DNA from: Streptomyces aurantiogriseus
GTDB lineage: Bacteria; Actinomycetota; Actinomycetes; Streptomycetales; Streptomycetaceae
Length of the DNA stretch: 64,000 nt
Reading direction: 5' to 3'
Assembly: GCF_014649375.1 (NCBI RefSeq)
Contig: NZ_BMSX01000001.1
Coordinates: 124,001-188,000 of the forward strand
The translations under genes were made by a program, and so were the position numbers. The notes beneath the pieces are model-generated. The model was given only the letters and a program-made list of their open reading frames with translations, did not search any database and was not told the DNA's origin. Shown here in pieces: positions 54,963 to 62,853 of the stretch (positions are counted from its first letter, which is position 1; each line of letters opens with the position of its first letter).

Positions 54963-56612
54963 TCACGCCGTGTTCAGGCCCGCATGCCGCCCAAGTGCTT
55001 CCAGATCGAGTACAGGCGATCGCCGCAACTCGTCTCGGAATAGAGTGCTCTTCAATTTCCTGAGCGTATTAGCCTTGCCGCTCAACCTAAAAGTCCATTT
55101 GCCGTCCTCGAGGTCAAGTACGTGCAGCCCCCGCTTCAAGCGCACATCTGAGTACTGACTTAGGTCGAGAATGTACGCCTCATACTTGACTCCCTGGCGG
55201 TGCTGGTCTGAGAGCGTAGCCTGAATCAGATGCGCAAACCGGAGGTCAACGAGGCGTGCAAGAGTCTCATAGGCCGGGAGGGATTTTTGGGCAACATCGA
55301 CGCGGAAGTAGGTGTACCCCTCTCCCCGAACATACGACGAAAGGTATTCGAGAGCCGAGGTCAAAGAATCGGCGTTATCTGCAGAAACATCCTGCTCTAG
55401 ATCTCTCAATTTTCCTCGCGCCGCCTTACCGGCGGCATCTGCGACGTCTTCCTGTCCGACCTCCCGAGCGTTTGTCCGGGATCTAGCTGCCACGATCGAA
55501 GAGGCGAAAAGGTTCAAGTAATCCCTAGGTACACCACCTGAACCGAGAATCAGCCTGCCAAGCGCCGCATTACGGGTGATACTCGACGGCTTAGCGATCC
55601 CCACAGTTTCCGTGTAGTTCGTAAGCACGGACTCCAAGAACCTCTGCGTGGCCTCAGGATCTTCCAAAGTCACGTCCAGATCGATCTTGGATGCGTCATG
55701 CGGAATTTCAATGCCGATATGCGAGGATGGCTCGAAAGGCCGCGTCAAGCGTTCGATGCTCGCAACCTTCAGCCAGCCATCACAGTCGCGCAGCATGCTA
55801 GTCAAGTAGTCAAGCAGATGCGGTTGCGCGGAGATGGGAAAAAGGTAGAAGTCATCGAGATACAGGTACAGGCGAACGATCCCCGCTCGCAGGACTGTCC
55901 GCAATCCCCTATTCAGATCAGCGATGGTTTCGCCGAGCTCTGCATCTCCTTCAGCGGCCCGGAGAGATGTGACTTTCTCGCCGAGATCCTTTAGGCGAGC
56001 GAAGGAATCACCCTGGGAAGTGCCTGCGTGCTGAATCAAGGAGGTTAGTACAGTCTCCGCAATCATAAGGAAAGCGGAAGATGAGTTCATTAGCCGCAGG
56101 GTGTGGGCATTCATCCACGCCGTTACGTGCCCTTCTCTCTCGGCGAGACGCTTAGCCTCAAGAAGGAGCGCGGTCTTCCCTACACCACGTCGACCGTAGA
56201 CGAGGTGGTGACGTGACGCACCAATAGCGGCCAGACTAGCCCGGGGATCTTCCATGTACTTGAGACTGGGAAGTGCGTCAGATGTGCGCGACCTAGCTTC
56301 CAACAGCTGGATCAGCTGGTCAACTTTTGAAGAGGCGAGGACACTCTTTGGCGTAGAGACCAGAGGCTTTTCAACACTGGTACGGTGCGGCCTAAAGGTG
56401 ACAGCGAGAGATTCATTTTCCGTATCGTGGACGGAATTTAGTTCTTGCTCAATAGGTCCAGCCAGACTCTGCGCTGCCGCTATCGAGTCTTCGTCCACCC
56501 AAACAAGAAACCATCGTTCGCCAGGAAATGACCTTTCCTCAACACGCACGATGGGGATGTCTGCATCGTCAAGTACCCGAGCGATTCGGGCTTCGTAATC
56601 ACTTGCCGACAT
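54963..56612 (-). CDS. P-loop ATPase of a two-gene AT-rich cassette (candidate defence protein)
   Basis: 549 aa from ATG 56612. Residues 1-75 form a small alpha/beta domain (SFPGERWFLVWVDEDS). Next is a linker, then an AAA/STAND-like NTPase: Walker A YGRRGVGKTALL (139-150), Walker B LYLYLDDFYLF (248-258), and a sensor-like FLESVLTNY region. The C-terminal ~200 residues may hold a winged-helix part (YTYFRVDVAQKSLPAYETLA). Codon use and base composition are clearly AT-richer than the neighbours, a sign of transfer. The start shares one base with the HEPN gene stop, so the two proteins are made together. Function is inferred as a sensor/effector pair; it is not demonstrated. Confidence 0.75.
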   Translation of the reverse strand: MSASDYEARIARVLDDADIPIVRVEERSFPGERWFLVWVDEDSIAAAQSLAGPIEQELNSVHDTENESLAVTFRPHRTSVEKPLVSTPKSVLASSKVDQLIQLLEARSRTSDALPSLKYMEDPRASLAAIGASRHHLVYGRRGVGKTALLLEAKRLAEREGHVTAWMNAHTLRLMNSSSAFLMIAETVLTSLIQHAGTSQGDSFARLKDLGEKVTSLRAAEGDAELGETIADLNRGLRTVLRAGIVRLYLYLDDFYLFPISAQPHLLDYLTSMLRDCDGWLKVASIERLTRPFEPSSHIGIEIPHDASKIDLDVTLEDPEATQRFLESVLTNYTETVGIAKPSSITRNAALGRLILGSGGVPRDYLNLFASSIVAARSRTNAREVGQEDVADAAGKAARGKLRDLEQDVSADNADSLTSALEYLSSYVRGEGYTYFRVDVAQKSLPAYETLARLVDLRFAHLIQATLSDQHRQGVKYEAYILDLSQYSDVRLKRGLHVLDLEDGKWTFRLSGKANTLRKLKSTLFRDELRRSPVLDLEALGRHAGLNTA

Positions 56613-57121
56613 CAGATATATCCGTTCGTCAGGGCGAAAGATTCGCACATCTGGACAAAGTTGGCCGCTGTTGCTGAAAGTGCACGAGCATCGTTTTCCC
56701 AATCGGATTCGTTGATTGGGTAGATGTCATAATCAGCCTGATTGCGCAGCAGGCGGGCATCCACGAGTTCAGCCTCACGCAAGACCGGGCTATCGATGCC
56801 CGCCGGGAGATTCCGCGGAAGGATGTTGTGGCGCTCGTGATCGTCACCTTTAATTTCCGCGAAAGCGATGGCGCGCGCCGCTTGATACATTGCGTAGTAG
56901 AAACGACTGATGGCCGATCTGTATTGTGTCGCAAAAAGTAGAGCGTCACCCGCTCGGAGATGCCCTCCCGCTAGAAGCAGACGATCCGAGACGATCTGCT
57001 GCAGCAGTTGAGCCGTGGGGAACGGATATTTGCTGCCACCTACTGGAAGTGCCGATATTGTCGCACTCTTGCTGGTGGAAATGTGCAATAGCATTTGATC
57101 GGCAAGCGTGACTGTTGGCAT
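56612..57121 (-). CDS. HEPN-domain protein, partner of the P-loop ATPase
   Basis: 169 aa from ATG 57121; the frame stays open upstream without good sequence. The core RSAISRFYYAMYQAARAIAF (residues 68-87), a DDHERHNILPRNLP loop and LLRNQADYDIYP (124-135) are the helical-hairpin pattern of HEPN proteins. The usual RNase motif R-x(4-6)-H is not seen at the last site, where RNQADYD is found, so this may be a non-catalytic or differently acting member. It is the first gene of the AT-rich pair. Confidence 0.78.
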   Translation of the reverse strand: MPTVTLADQMLLHISTSKSATISALPVGGSKYPFPTAQLLQQIVSDRLLLAGGHLRAGDALLFATQYRSAISRFYYAMYQAARAIAFAEIKGDDHERHNILPRNLPAGIDSPVLREAELVDARLLRNQADYDIYPINESDWENDARALSATAANFVQMCESFALTNGYI

Positions 57122-57804
57122 GTAATCTGCGCTACCCCCTGCGGAACCCTGGCCAGCGCCACAAGGGTGGTCGGCCCCGACAACGTTCCACACTACCCAC
57201 CAAGCGATTGGCTCACCCAGTGTTTGCGGGATGGCTTGTAGAAGGTGCGTGCGTCACAGGGACCCCACGTCGTTCAACGAGCGCCTGCACTCACCGCACC
57301 ACCCCAGCCGAGGGCCCGCGCACCCGTCCGTCACGGGCCGGCCGTCGCGGCTTACTCTGGTCGACGACACAAGCCAGTAGCGTGGCTGAGGTCGGTGGGG
57401 GTGCAGCGAGGCATACGCGTGCGTGGTCGGTCGACGCACCCGCCGTCGTGGCTGACTGTCGTCGGCTGAGGCTCAGACACTCCGGGGCCCAGCTCCGCCA
57501 AAGGACGTTCGAGGCGAAGAGGCCGTGCCATTCGCGTGCCAGATCCTGCGGGGAACCACGGGAACTTGCCCCGGGTGCGACCAGGACTCCAACATCGCTC
57601 CGCCGCAGGTCACTGCTGCAACCGCGGCCAAGAGACCCGAGCTTCCCAAGCTGAGGACCTTGGAGGCGAACAGCTCCAGGTTGCCTTCACGGGCCGGCCG
57701 TCGCGGCTTGCTCTAGTCGACCGCACCGGCATCGTTGCTGAGCCCGGCGGGATACTGCGACGGGCGCCCCGGAAGATCCGACGGACCGTCATGAAATGCC
57801 GAGG
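57122..57804. other. 680-bp non-coding region with repeats and a partial att core
   Basis: No gene with recognisable homology. A 35-bp sequence, TCACGGGCCGGCCGTCGCGG then CTTRCTCTRGTCGAC, occurs at 57331-57365 and 57687-57721 with two mismatches. Between them AGCTTCCCAAGCTGAG (57641-57656) matches the anticodon-arm end of both att sites for 16 bp. The region separates the HEPN/ATPase cassette from the L19 gene. Confidence 0.55.
57641..57656 (+). repeat. Partial att core (tRNA-Gly anticodon arm)
   Basis: AGCTTCCCAAGCTGAG is identical to the start of the right att with its preceding base (59476-59491) and, apart from that base, to the left att. After 16 bp the match stops; T arm and acceptor are absent. 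AICE integrases cross over near the anticodon loop, so this may be a secondary or ancestral attachment core. Confidence 0.45.
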
Positions 57805-58212
57805 TTAACGACGCTTCGGTTTCTCCTTGATCTTCGCGGCCTTGCCGCGGAGCTCACGGAGGTAGTACAGCTTGGCGCGGCGCACGTTGCCGCGGGTGAC
57901 CAGCTCGATCTTCTCGACGATCGGGGTGTGCACCGGGAAGGTGCGCTCGACGCCGATGGAGAAGGAGACCTTGCGGACCGTGAAGGTCTCGCGGACACCG
58001 GCGCCCTGGCGGCGGATCACAACGCCCTTGAACTGCTGCACACGGGAGCGGTTGCCCTCGATGACGCGGACGTGGACGTTGACGGTGTCACCTGGGCGGA
58101 AGGCCGGGACATCGGTGCGCAGTGACGCGGCCTCGACCGCCGCCATCAAGTGTCCGGCACTTGCCTTGCGCGGAGGTGTTGCCCCTGGAGAATGCGGGAT
58201 GCCGTTCGGCAC
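57805..58212 (-). CDS. rplS: Ribosomal protein L19 paralogue with a new N-terminus
   Basis: 135 aa. From about residue 21 the sequence is a near-standard actinobacterial bL19: [78 protein letters not shown]. The usual start (M-S-H-L-L as I recall) is replaced by A-G-H-L-M, and a ~18-residue extension begins at GTG 58212 with AAGGAAGG 4-5 nt upstream. None of the usual neighbours (rpsP, rimM, trmD, lepB) is here; it lies inside the AICE, 27 bp after a membrane-protein gene. It is probably an extra copy that could change or protect ribosomes. Confidence 0.88.
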   Translation of the reverse strand: MPNGIPHSPGATPPRKASAGHLMAAVEAASLRTDVPAFRPGDTVNVHVRVIEGNRSRVQQFKGVVIRRQGAGVRETFTVRKVSFSIGVERTFPVHTPIVEKIELVTRGNVRRAKLYYLRELRGKAAKIKEKPKRR

Positions 58213-58239
58213 TGGACCTTCCTTAAACGATGGCCACTT

Positions 58240-58770
58240 CTATCTCAAGAGTGCGTTGTGCTTTTGGACGTATCTGATGTAGCCCTGAATGGCGGCCCAT
58301 ACAGTCACTGTTTCGACCGCCAGGAACGCAAGCATCACAAAGATTCCCAACACCAGAGACGCCGAAAAACAGTCGAGCGTCACGCGAAGCATGAGGGGGA
58401 TGGCGGCAAGAGAGGAGTTCCCCCAGAATTGATGGTACCTGTACTGCTCGTCGACGATTGTGCGAAAACCTTCATGTCGATTACCGCGATGAAGATTCCT
58501 GTAGAGGTTGGCGGCAGGTCTATGACTCTTGCAGATTTTCTCCTCGTACAGGAGGGCTCGAATTGGGGTGAGGGTAAGCCCAACCGCAAGTGAAGCCATG
58601 AGGAGCAAAAGAAAGAGGCCGATATTAGAGCCGGAAGTCCTGAATGTCTTGAAGGTTTCCGCAGCCTGGTGGTTCCAAAGACTGAATCCGTAAAGCCCAA
58701 TTAGCCCCGGCAAGAAGAATGCAATCAAGAGGCCAAATGTCGTCACGGTGAAGTCTTTGGCTTGCCCCAT
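58240..58770 (-). CDS. AT-rich membrane protein of unknown function, upstream of L19
   Basis: 176 aa from ATG 58770 (AGCGGAG 5 nt upstream). Four hydrophobic segments: TVTTFGLLIAFFLPGLIGLY, IGLFLLLLMASLAVGLTLTP, and two in LVLGIFVMLAFLAVETVTVW and its preceding SLAAIPLML. A soluble loop of ~60 residues (YEEKICKSHRPAANLYRNLH) lies between pairs. No family recognised. Lower GC than the chromosome suggests an origin like that of the HEPN/ATPase pair. Probably co-transcribed with L19. Confidence 0.65.
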   Translation of the reverse strand: MGQAKDFTVTTFGLLIAFFLPGLIGLYGFSLWNHQAAETFKTFRTSGSNIGLFLLLLMASLAVGLTLTPIRALLYEEKICKSHRPAANLYRNLHRGNRHEGFRTIVDEQYRYHQFWGNSSLAAIPLMLRVTLDCFSASLVLGIFVMLAFLAVETVTVWAAIQGYIRYVQKHNALLR

Positions 58771-58776
58771 TCGCAC

Positions 58777-59476
58777 TCCGCTAATGTTGGCTAGTCCTCG
58801 CGCGGTTGGACGTCTGCGCCATTATAAGAAGACGACAATCGATGATGCGGGAGCGACATCAATTGTTGGTCCTTCTGGGCTACTGATCGATGTTCTTTAG
58901 GTACCGCGACCAGAGCGGCTGGCCCGCGGTTGCACTCTTCCAAGTCGGCGCTCGGCGTACCGCCACGCGATGCCCCCTGGCCAAGCCTCGGGCGACTGGC
59001 CGAGGCATAGCCGTAGGCGGTGGGACCATAACGGTGAGTGCCTATATACGTGGCAACAGCGACGTACCATGGCAGACCGCCACAAGGCCACCTGAGGGGG
59101 CGCCCACTATCGCCCTGATCAGCGTGCTTGTAGTTGTAGCGGCAACGTCGTGGCGACGGAGAGCCCCAGCGATCCTGGAGCGCCAGGAGCAGCAGGCCGC
59201 CGTACAGCAGCCGGGTACCGCAACCACAGCAACTACTACCGACTGGTAGCAGCCCCCAGGGCCTCTAGGTCAGCCGGAACGACCCGCGTTGACCGGTCTC
59301 TGTAGAGCTACAGATCAGAAGGGTGCGGCCGTGGCTACCCAGCACGGCCGCACCACAAGCGCACCAGATCCAGCGGGGAACAGCGGGGCATCACGGTGAA
59401 AGCAGCCGAGCCTGGGTAAGGCAGCACCCCGGCCGTCTGACCAGGTCAGCGCCGGAACCAACCCCAAATGATCGCA
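58777..59476. other. 700-bp region before the right att, no clear gene
   Basis: A plus-strand frame (58890-59249) ends in TIALISVLVVVAATSWRRRA and a Gln/Thr-rich tail, possibly a small membrane peptide, but it lacks a good start. A perfect 12-bp hairpin, GGTGCGGCCGTG (59322-59333) with CACGGCCGCACC (59343-59354), has no T-run. Nothing else recognised. Confidence 0.4.
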
Positions 59477-59525
59477 GCTTCCCAAGCTGAGAGCGCGAGT
59501 TCGATTCTCGTCACCCGCTCCATGA
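59477..59525 (+). repeat. Right att site: 49-bp copy of a tRNA-Gly(CCC) 3' part
   Basis: Identical to 43684-43732. The tRNA 5' half is missing upstream here too. It is followed by a real rho-independent terminator and then by the 3' end of a second integrase gene in the same att-terminator-int order as at the left end. Confidence 0.9.
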
Positions 59526-59529
59526 AGAA

Positions 59530-59558
59530 GGCCCAGGTCAGAGACCCGGGCCTTTTTT
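59530..59558 (+). terminator. Rho-independent terminator after the right att
   Basis: Stem GGCCC (59530-59534)/GGGCC (59548-59552), extended inward by GGTC-AGA-GACC with one mismatch, then TTTTTT at 59553-59558. This is the natural terminator of the tRNA-Gly gene family; the copy at 43735 has the same plan but has lost the T-run. Confidence 0.85.
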
Positions 59559-59572
59559 GCTGTCTTCTGCGA

Positions 59573-59985
59573 TCACTCGCCGCGTGCCAGATTCGTGCCA
59601 GAACGGTGATCGTCGGGGGCGGGGATCTCCTGATCTGGCACGCTCGCAGCTTCCTGGCGTGCCTTGCGGACTGTCGCGTCGAGGGCGGCTGCAACTTCCT
59701 GCTGCCGGTCGTCGTCGGAGTGCTGGTAGATCAGCGCCGCTTTCTCGGAGGACTGGCCGGCGCGGACCATCGTGTCTTTGAGGGTGGCGCCGGACCGCGT
59801 GGACAGGGTGTGTCCGGTGTGGCGGAGGTCGTAGAAGCGGAAGCCCTCGGGCATGCCGACGATCTCACGCGCCTTGCGCCACCTCCGGCCGAAGGTGCTG
59901 CGGCGGAACGGTGCCCCCTTCTCCCCCACGAAGAGCAACCCGTCGGGCCCCGGCTCGGCATACGACTCCAGGTGCCACCGGAGCT
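59573..59985 (-). pseudogene. C-terminal remnant of a second AICE integrase
   Basis: About 137 residues corresponding to the last third of the Int at 43820-44986: DGLLFVGEKGAPFRRSTFG, EGFRFYDLRHTGHTLSTRSG and AALIYQHSDDDRQQEVAAAL, with catalytic His/Arg-box and Tyr still present. The frame is cut near 59985, where plus-strand TauE-like sequence begins. It is the leftover of a tandem element that used the same att. Confidence 0.9.
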
Positions 59986-60222
59986 CGGCGTGCCCAACCC
60001 GGCGGTCACTCCGGCGAACCTGCTGTTCAACGTCGTCGCCGGCCTCGGCGCCCTGTGGCGCTACCATCGCGGCGGCGCCCTGCGTGGTGACCTCGCCCGG
60101 CGTCTGGTGCTGGGCACGCTGCCCGGCGTCGTCCTCGGCGCCGCCATCCGCGTCTTCGCCCTCCCCGGCCCGCGCGTCTTCCGACTCCTGATCGCCACCC
60201 TGCTCCTGCCGCTCGACCTGCA
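59976..60222 (+). pseudogene. TauE/SafE-family membrane protein fragment
   Basis: LGVPNPAVTPANLLFNVVAG, YHRGGALRGDLARRLVLGTL and PGVVLGAAIRVFALPGPRVF match the middle of TauE/SafE sulfite-exporter-like permeases. Both ends of the gene are missing. Its 5' side meets the int remnant, giving a clear recombination scar. Confidence 0.75.
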
Positions 60223-60263
60223 GCCATGCTGCTGCGGTGAGCAGGCGGGTGGCAGTGGCGGGG

Positions 60264-61640
60264 TCATGTGCTGCTGCCTTCGGTGCGCTGGTAGATGTCG
60301 GGGATGTCGTCGGCGTCCTCGTCGAGGTTTTCCTCCTCGTACAGACGCCGGTAGACGCTGTTCCTGCGGCGCAGCAACAGGGTGGCGAGCACGGCGGCGG
60401 TGAGCGACGCGATCAGGACGGCGACCTTGATGTGCTCGCCGACGGCGGTGCCCGGGAAGGCGAGTTCGCCGATGAGCAGGGCGACGGTGAAACCGATCCC
60501 GGCCAGTGTTGCCAGGCCGAAGATGTCGGCCCAGGCCAGGTCCGGGTTGAGTTGGGCGCGGGTGAAGCGCGCGGCGAGGTAGGTGCCGGCGAAGATGCCG
60601 AGGATCTTGCCCACGACCAGACCGACGATGACTCCGAGGGGTTCGGGCGTGGCGAAGACCTTGCCCAGCCCTTCTGCGGAGACGCTGACCCCTGCGGCGA
60701 ACAGCGCGAACAGTGGAACACAGATTCCGGCGGAGAGCGGGTGCAGCAGATGCCCGGTGCGTTCCCCGGGGGATTTCTGTTCGCCCCCCTCGCGGGTGGT
60801 GCGCAGGATCAGTCCCATGGCGACCCCTGCGACGGTGGCATGGACACCGCCGTTGTTCATCAGCGCCCAGACCGTCACACCCAGCGGCAGATACCACCAC
60901 CAGCCCCGCACCCGCAGGCGCTGCAGGACGTAGAAGACACCCAGTCCCGCGAAGGCCCCGGCCAGAGCCCAGTAGTTGAGGTCGGAGGTGAAGAAGGTGG
61001 CGATGATCAGGATCGCGCCGAGGTCGTCGACGACCGCGAGGGTGAGCAGGAAGGCGCGCAGGGCGGTTGGCAGATGGGTGGAGATGACTGCCAGGACTGC
61101 CAGGGCGAAGGCGATGTCGGTGGCCATGGGTACTGCCCAGCCGTCCATGCTGCCTCTGCCGGCGGCAGCAGTGATCGCGTACAGGGTGGCGGGTACCAGC
61201 ATGCCGCACAATGCGGCGATGACCGGCAGCACCGCCGTGGCCGGGGTGCGCAGTGAGCCGACGACCAGCTCGCGCTTCAGTTCGATCCCGGCGACCAGGA
61301 AGAACACAGTCAGCAGCCCGTCGGAGGTCCAGTGGCCGACTGACAGGTCCAACCCCAGGGCGGGTATCCCGAAGTGGAAGTCACGGATGGTGAAGTACGT
61401 GCTGCTGAAGGGAGCGTTCGCCCACACCAGCGCCACTGTCGCGGCGACCAGCAGGACCAGGCCACCCACCGTCTCGGTACGCAGAGCCCGAGCTACAGCC
61501 TGCCGTTCCGGCCAGGAGAGAAGACCTAGGAACGGGGCACGGGGCGGGCTGGCGGCCAAGTCGGCGAACCTCCGGGGTGTCGGCAAAAGGCACACGGCCC
61601 TACGGACGCCGACCAGACTTCCCGGCACACCCCGCGTCAT
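60264..61640 (-). CDS. nhaA: Na+/H+ antiporter NhaA
   Basis: 458 aa. Conserved NhaA segments: TDGLLTVFFLVAGIELKRELV type (as SDGLLTVFFLVAGIELKREL), PMATDIAFALAVLAVI, the double-Asp ion site VVDDLGAILIIATFFTSDLN, and ATLAGIGFTVALLIGELAF. About 11-12 helices. It exchanges external protons for internal sodium and so serves pH and salt control. A ~35-residue extension precedes the first conserved part; the true start could be further in. Confidence 0.95.
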   Translation of the reverse strand: MTRGVPGSLVGVRRAVCLLPTPRRFADLAASPPRAPFLGLLSWPERQAVARALRTETVGGLVLLVAATVALVWANAPFSSTYFTIRDFHFGIPALGLDLSVGHWTSDGLLTVFFLVAGIELKRELVVGSLRTPATAVLPVIAALCGMLVPATLYAITAAAGRGSMDGWAVPMATDIAFALAVLAVISTHLPTALRAFLLTLAVVDDLGAILIIATFFTSDLNYWALAGAFAGLGVFYVLQRLRVRGWWWYLPLGVTVWALMNNGGVHATVAGVAMGLILRTTREGGEQKSPGERTGHLLHPLSAGICVPLFALFAAGVSVSAEGLGKVFATPEPLGVIVGLVVGKILGIFAGTYLAARFTRAQLNPDLAWADIFGLATLAGIGFTVALLIGELAFPGTAVGEHIKVAVLIASLTAAVLATLLLRRRNSVYRRLYEEENLDEDADDIPDIYQRTEGSST

Positions 61641-61959
61641 CTTGACGCGTTCTTTACACCCTATCCGTGGCAGACCGCCCGGCCCAGTCGATCGAGGATC
61701 GTTTCGACCTGCTCGGTGGTGACGTATCCCAGATGACCTTGCTTTCGTGACGCCGGTGAACAGCGGACGTCGGCTCGGTCGACCGATCTTCGACCGCAGT
61801 TCGGTCGCGGGCGTCGTCGATGACCACCTGGGTCGGCGGGATGCGAAGCAACCGACCGCCGGCAGTTTGCCGTGGCCACGGAGGGCCGGCTACCAGTGCA
61901 GGTCCGCACAGCCTGCGCCGGATGGATGACGCAAGCCGTACGCCTCGGGCGTGAGCGCC
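61641..61959. other. 320-bp stretch with a possible decayed gene
   Basis: On the minus strand the end reads LGYVTTEQVETILDRLGRAVCHG with a stop near 61661, and another frame upstream reads IPPTQVVIDDARDRTAVEDR. These look like two frames of one broken short gene, but I cannot assign it. No RNA gene is seen. Confidence 0.3.
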
Positions 61960-62697
61960 TCAGCGGTGTTCGGGGTTGGCCGCCTCGGCACTGCAGCCGG
62001 CGTCCCATTCGGAGCGTTGGTTGCCGTGGGCGGGGACGCCGCCCGAGCGCTTGAGCAGAGCGGCCAGGTGCATCAGGTTCCAGGTCATGAAGGCGGTGTT
62101 GCGGTTGGTGAAGTCGTTCTCCGGGCCGCCCGAGCCCGCGTCGAGGTACGACGGTCCGGGGCCGGCCGCGCCGATCCACCCGGCGTCGGCCTGGGGCGGG
62201 ATCGTGTAGCCGAGGTGCTGGAGGCTGTAGAGGACGTTCATCGCACAGTGCTTCACGCCGTCCTCGTTTCCGGTGATCAGACAGCCTCCGACGCGGCCGT
62301 AGTAGGCGTACTGGCCCTGGGAGTTGAGCAGTGAGGAGCAGGCGTAGAGCCGCTCGATGACCTTCTTGGTGACGGAGCTGTTGTCGCCGAGCCAGATCGG
62401 TCCGGCAAGCACCAGGATGTCGGCGGCCATCACCTGCTCGTACAGCGCGGGCCACTCGTCGACCGCGAAGCCGTGCTCGGTCATGTCCGGATATACGCCG
62501 GGGGCGACGTTGTGGTCGACGGCCCGGATCTCGGATGTGGTGACCCCGCGCTCCATCATGACCGCCGCGCTCTTGTCGATCAGTCCCTGGGTGTGGCTGA
62601 GCTGCGGGGACGGCTTGAGCGTGCAGTTGATGAACAGGGCGGTGAGGTCGTCGAAGCGGTAGGAGTCGTTCGCGGACGGGGAAGGCGACGTTGCCAT
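61960..62697 (-). CDS. Flavodoxin-fold NAD(P)H-dependent oxidoreductase
   Basis: 245 aa from ATG 62697. FMN_red/flavodoxin-like fold: ALFINCTLKPSPQLSHTQGL phosphate loop, ADILVLAGPIWLGDNSSVTK, and GGCLITGNEDGVKHCAMNVL. The family includes FMN-dependent NADPH reductases. The last ~20 residues vary. Convergent with nothing close; its promoter side faces the epimerase gene. Confidence 0.88.
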   Translation of the reverse strand: MATSPSPSANDSYRFDDLTALFINCTLKPSPQLSHTQGLIDKSAAVMMERGVTTSEIRAVDHNVAPGVYPDMTEHGFAVDEWPALYEQVMAADILVLAGPIWLGDNSSVTKKVIERLYACSSLLNSQGQYAYYGRVGGCLITGNEDGVKHCAMNVLYSLQHLGYTIPPQADAGWIGAAGPGPSYLDAGSGGPENDFTNRNTAFMTWNLMHLAALLKRSGGVPAHGNQRSEWDAGCSAEAANPEHR

Positions 62698-62853
62698 GAC
62701 GGTCTCCCTGGGCGGCGATGAGGGGCGCGTACGGCAGCGTCTCGCGGAGGTACCGTTTTGTCCCCTTCCGACGCGCCTTCGACGTCTTACGGAGTGATGA
62801 CGTGCAGGGCCGGTCACGGGGGCGCGGCACCGTCGCGGATCTAGCGTGGCCGT

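Noticed and set aside
56612..57121. Calling the HEPN protein a classical RNase toxin with MNT antitoxin
   Set aside because: No nucleotidyltransferase gene is adjacent and the R-x(4-6)-H motif is not at the expected position; the partner is a P-loop ATPase.
57805..58212. Taking the L19 gene as the housekeeping rplS
   Set aside because: It is inside the att-bounded element, has a replaced N-terminus and lacks all usual neighbours. Not fully excluded without the rest of the genome.
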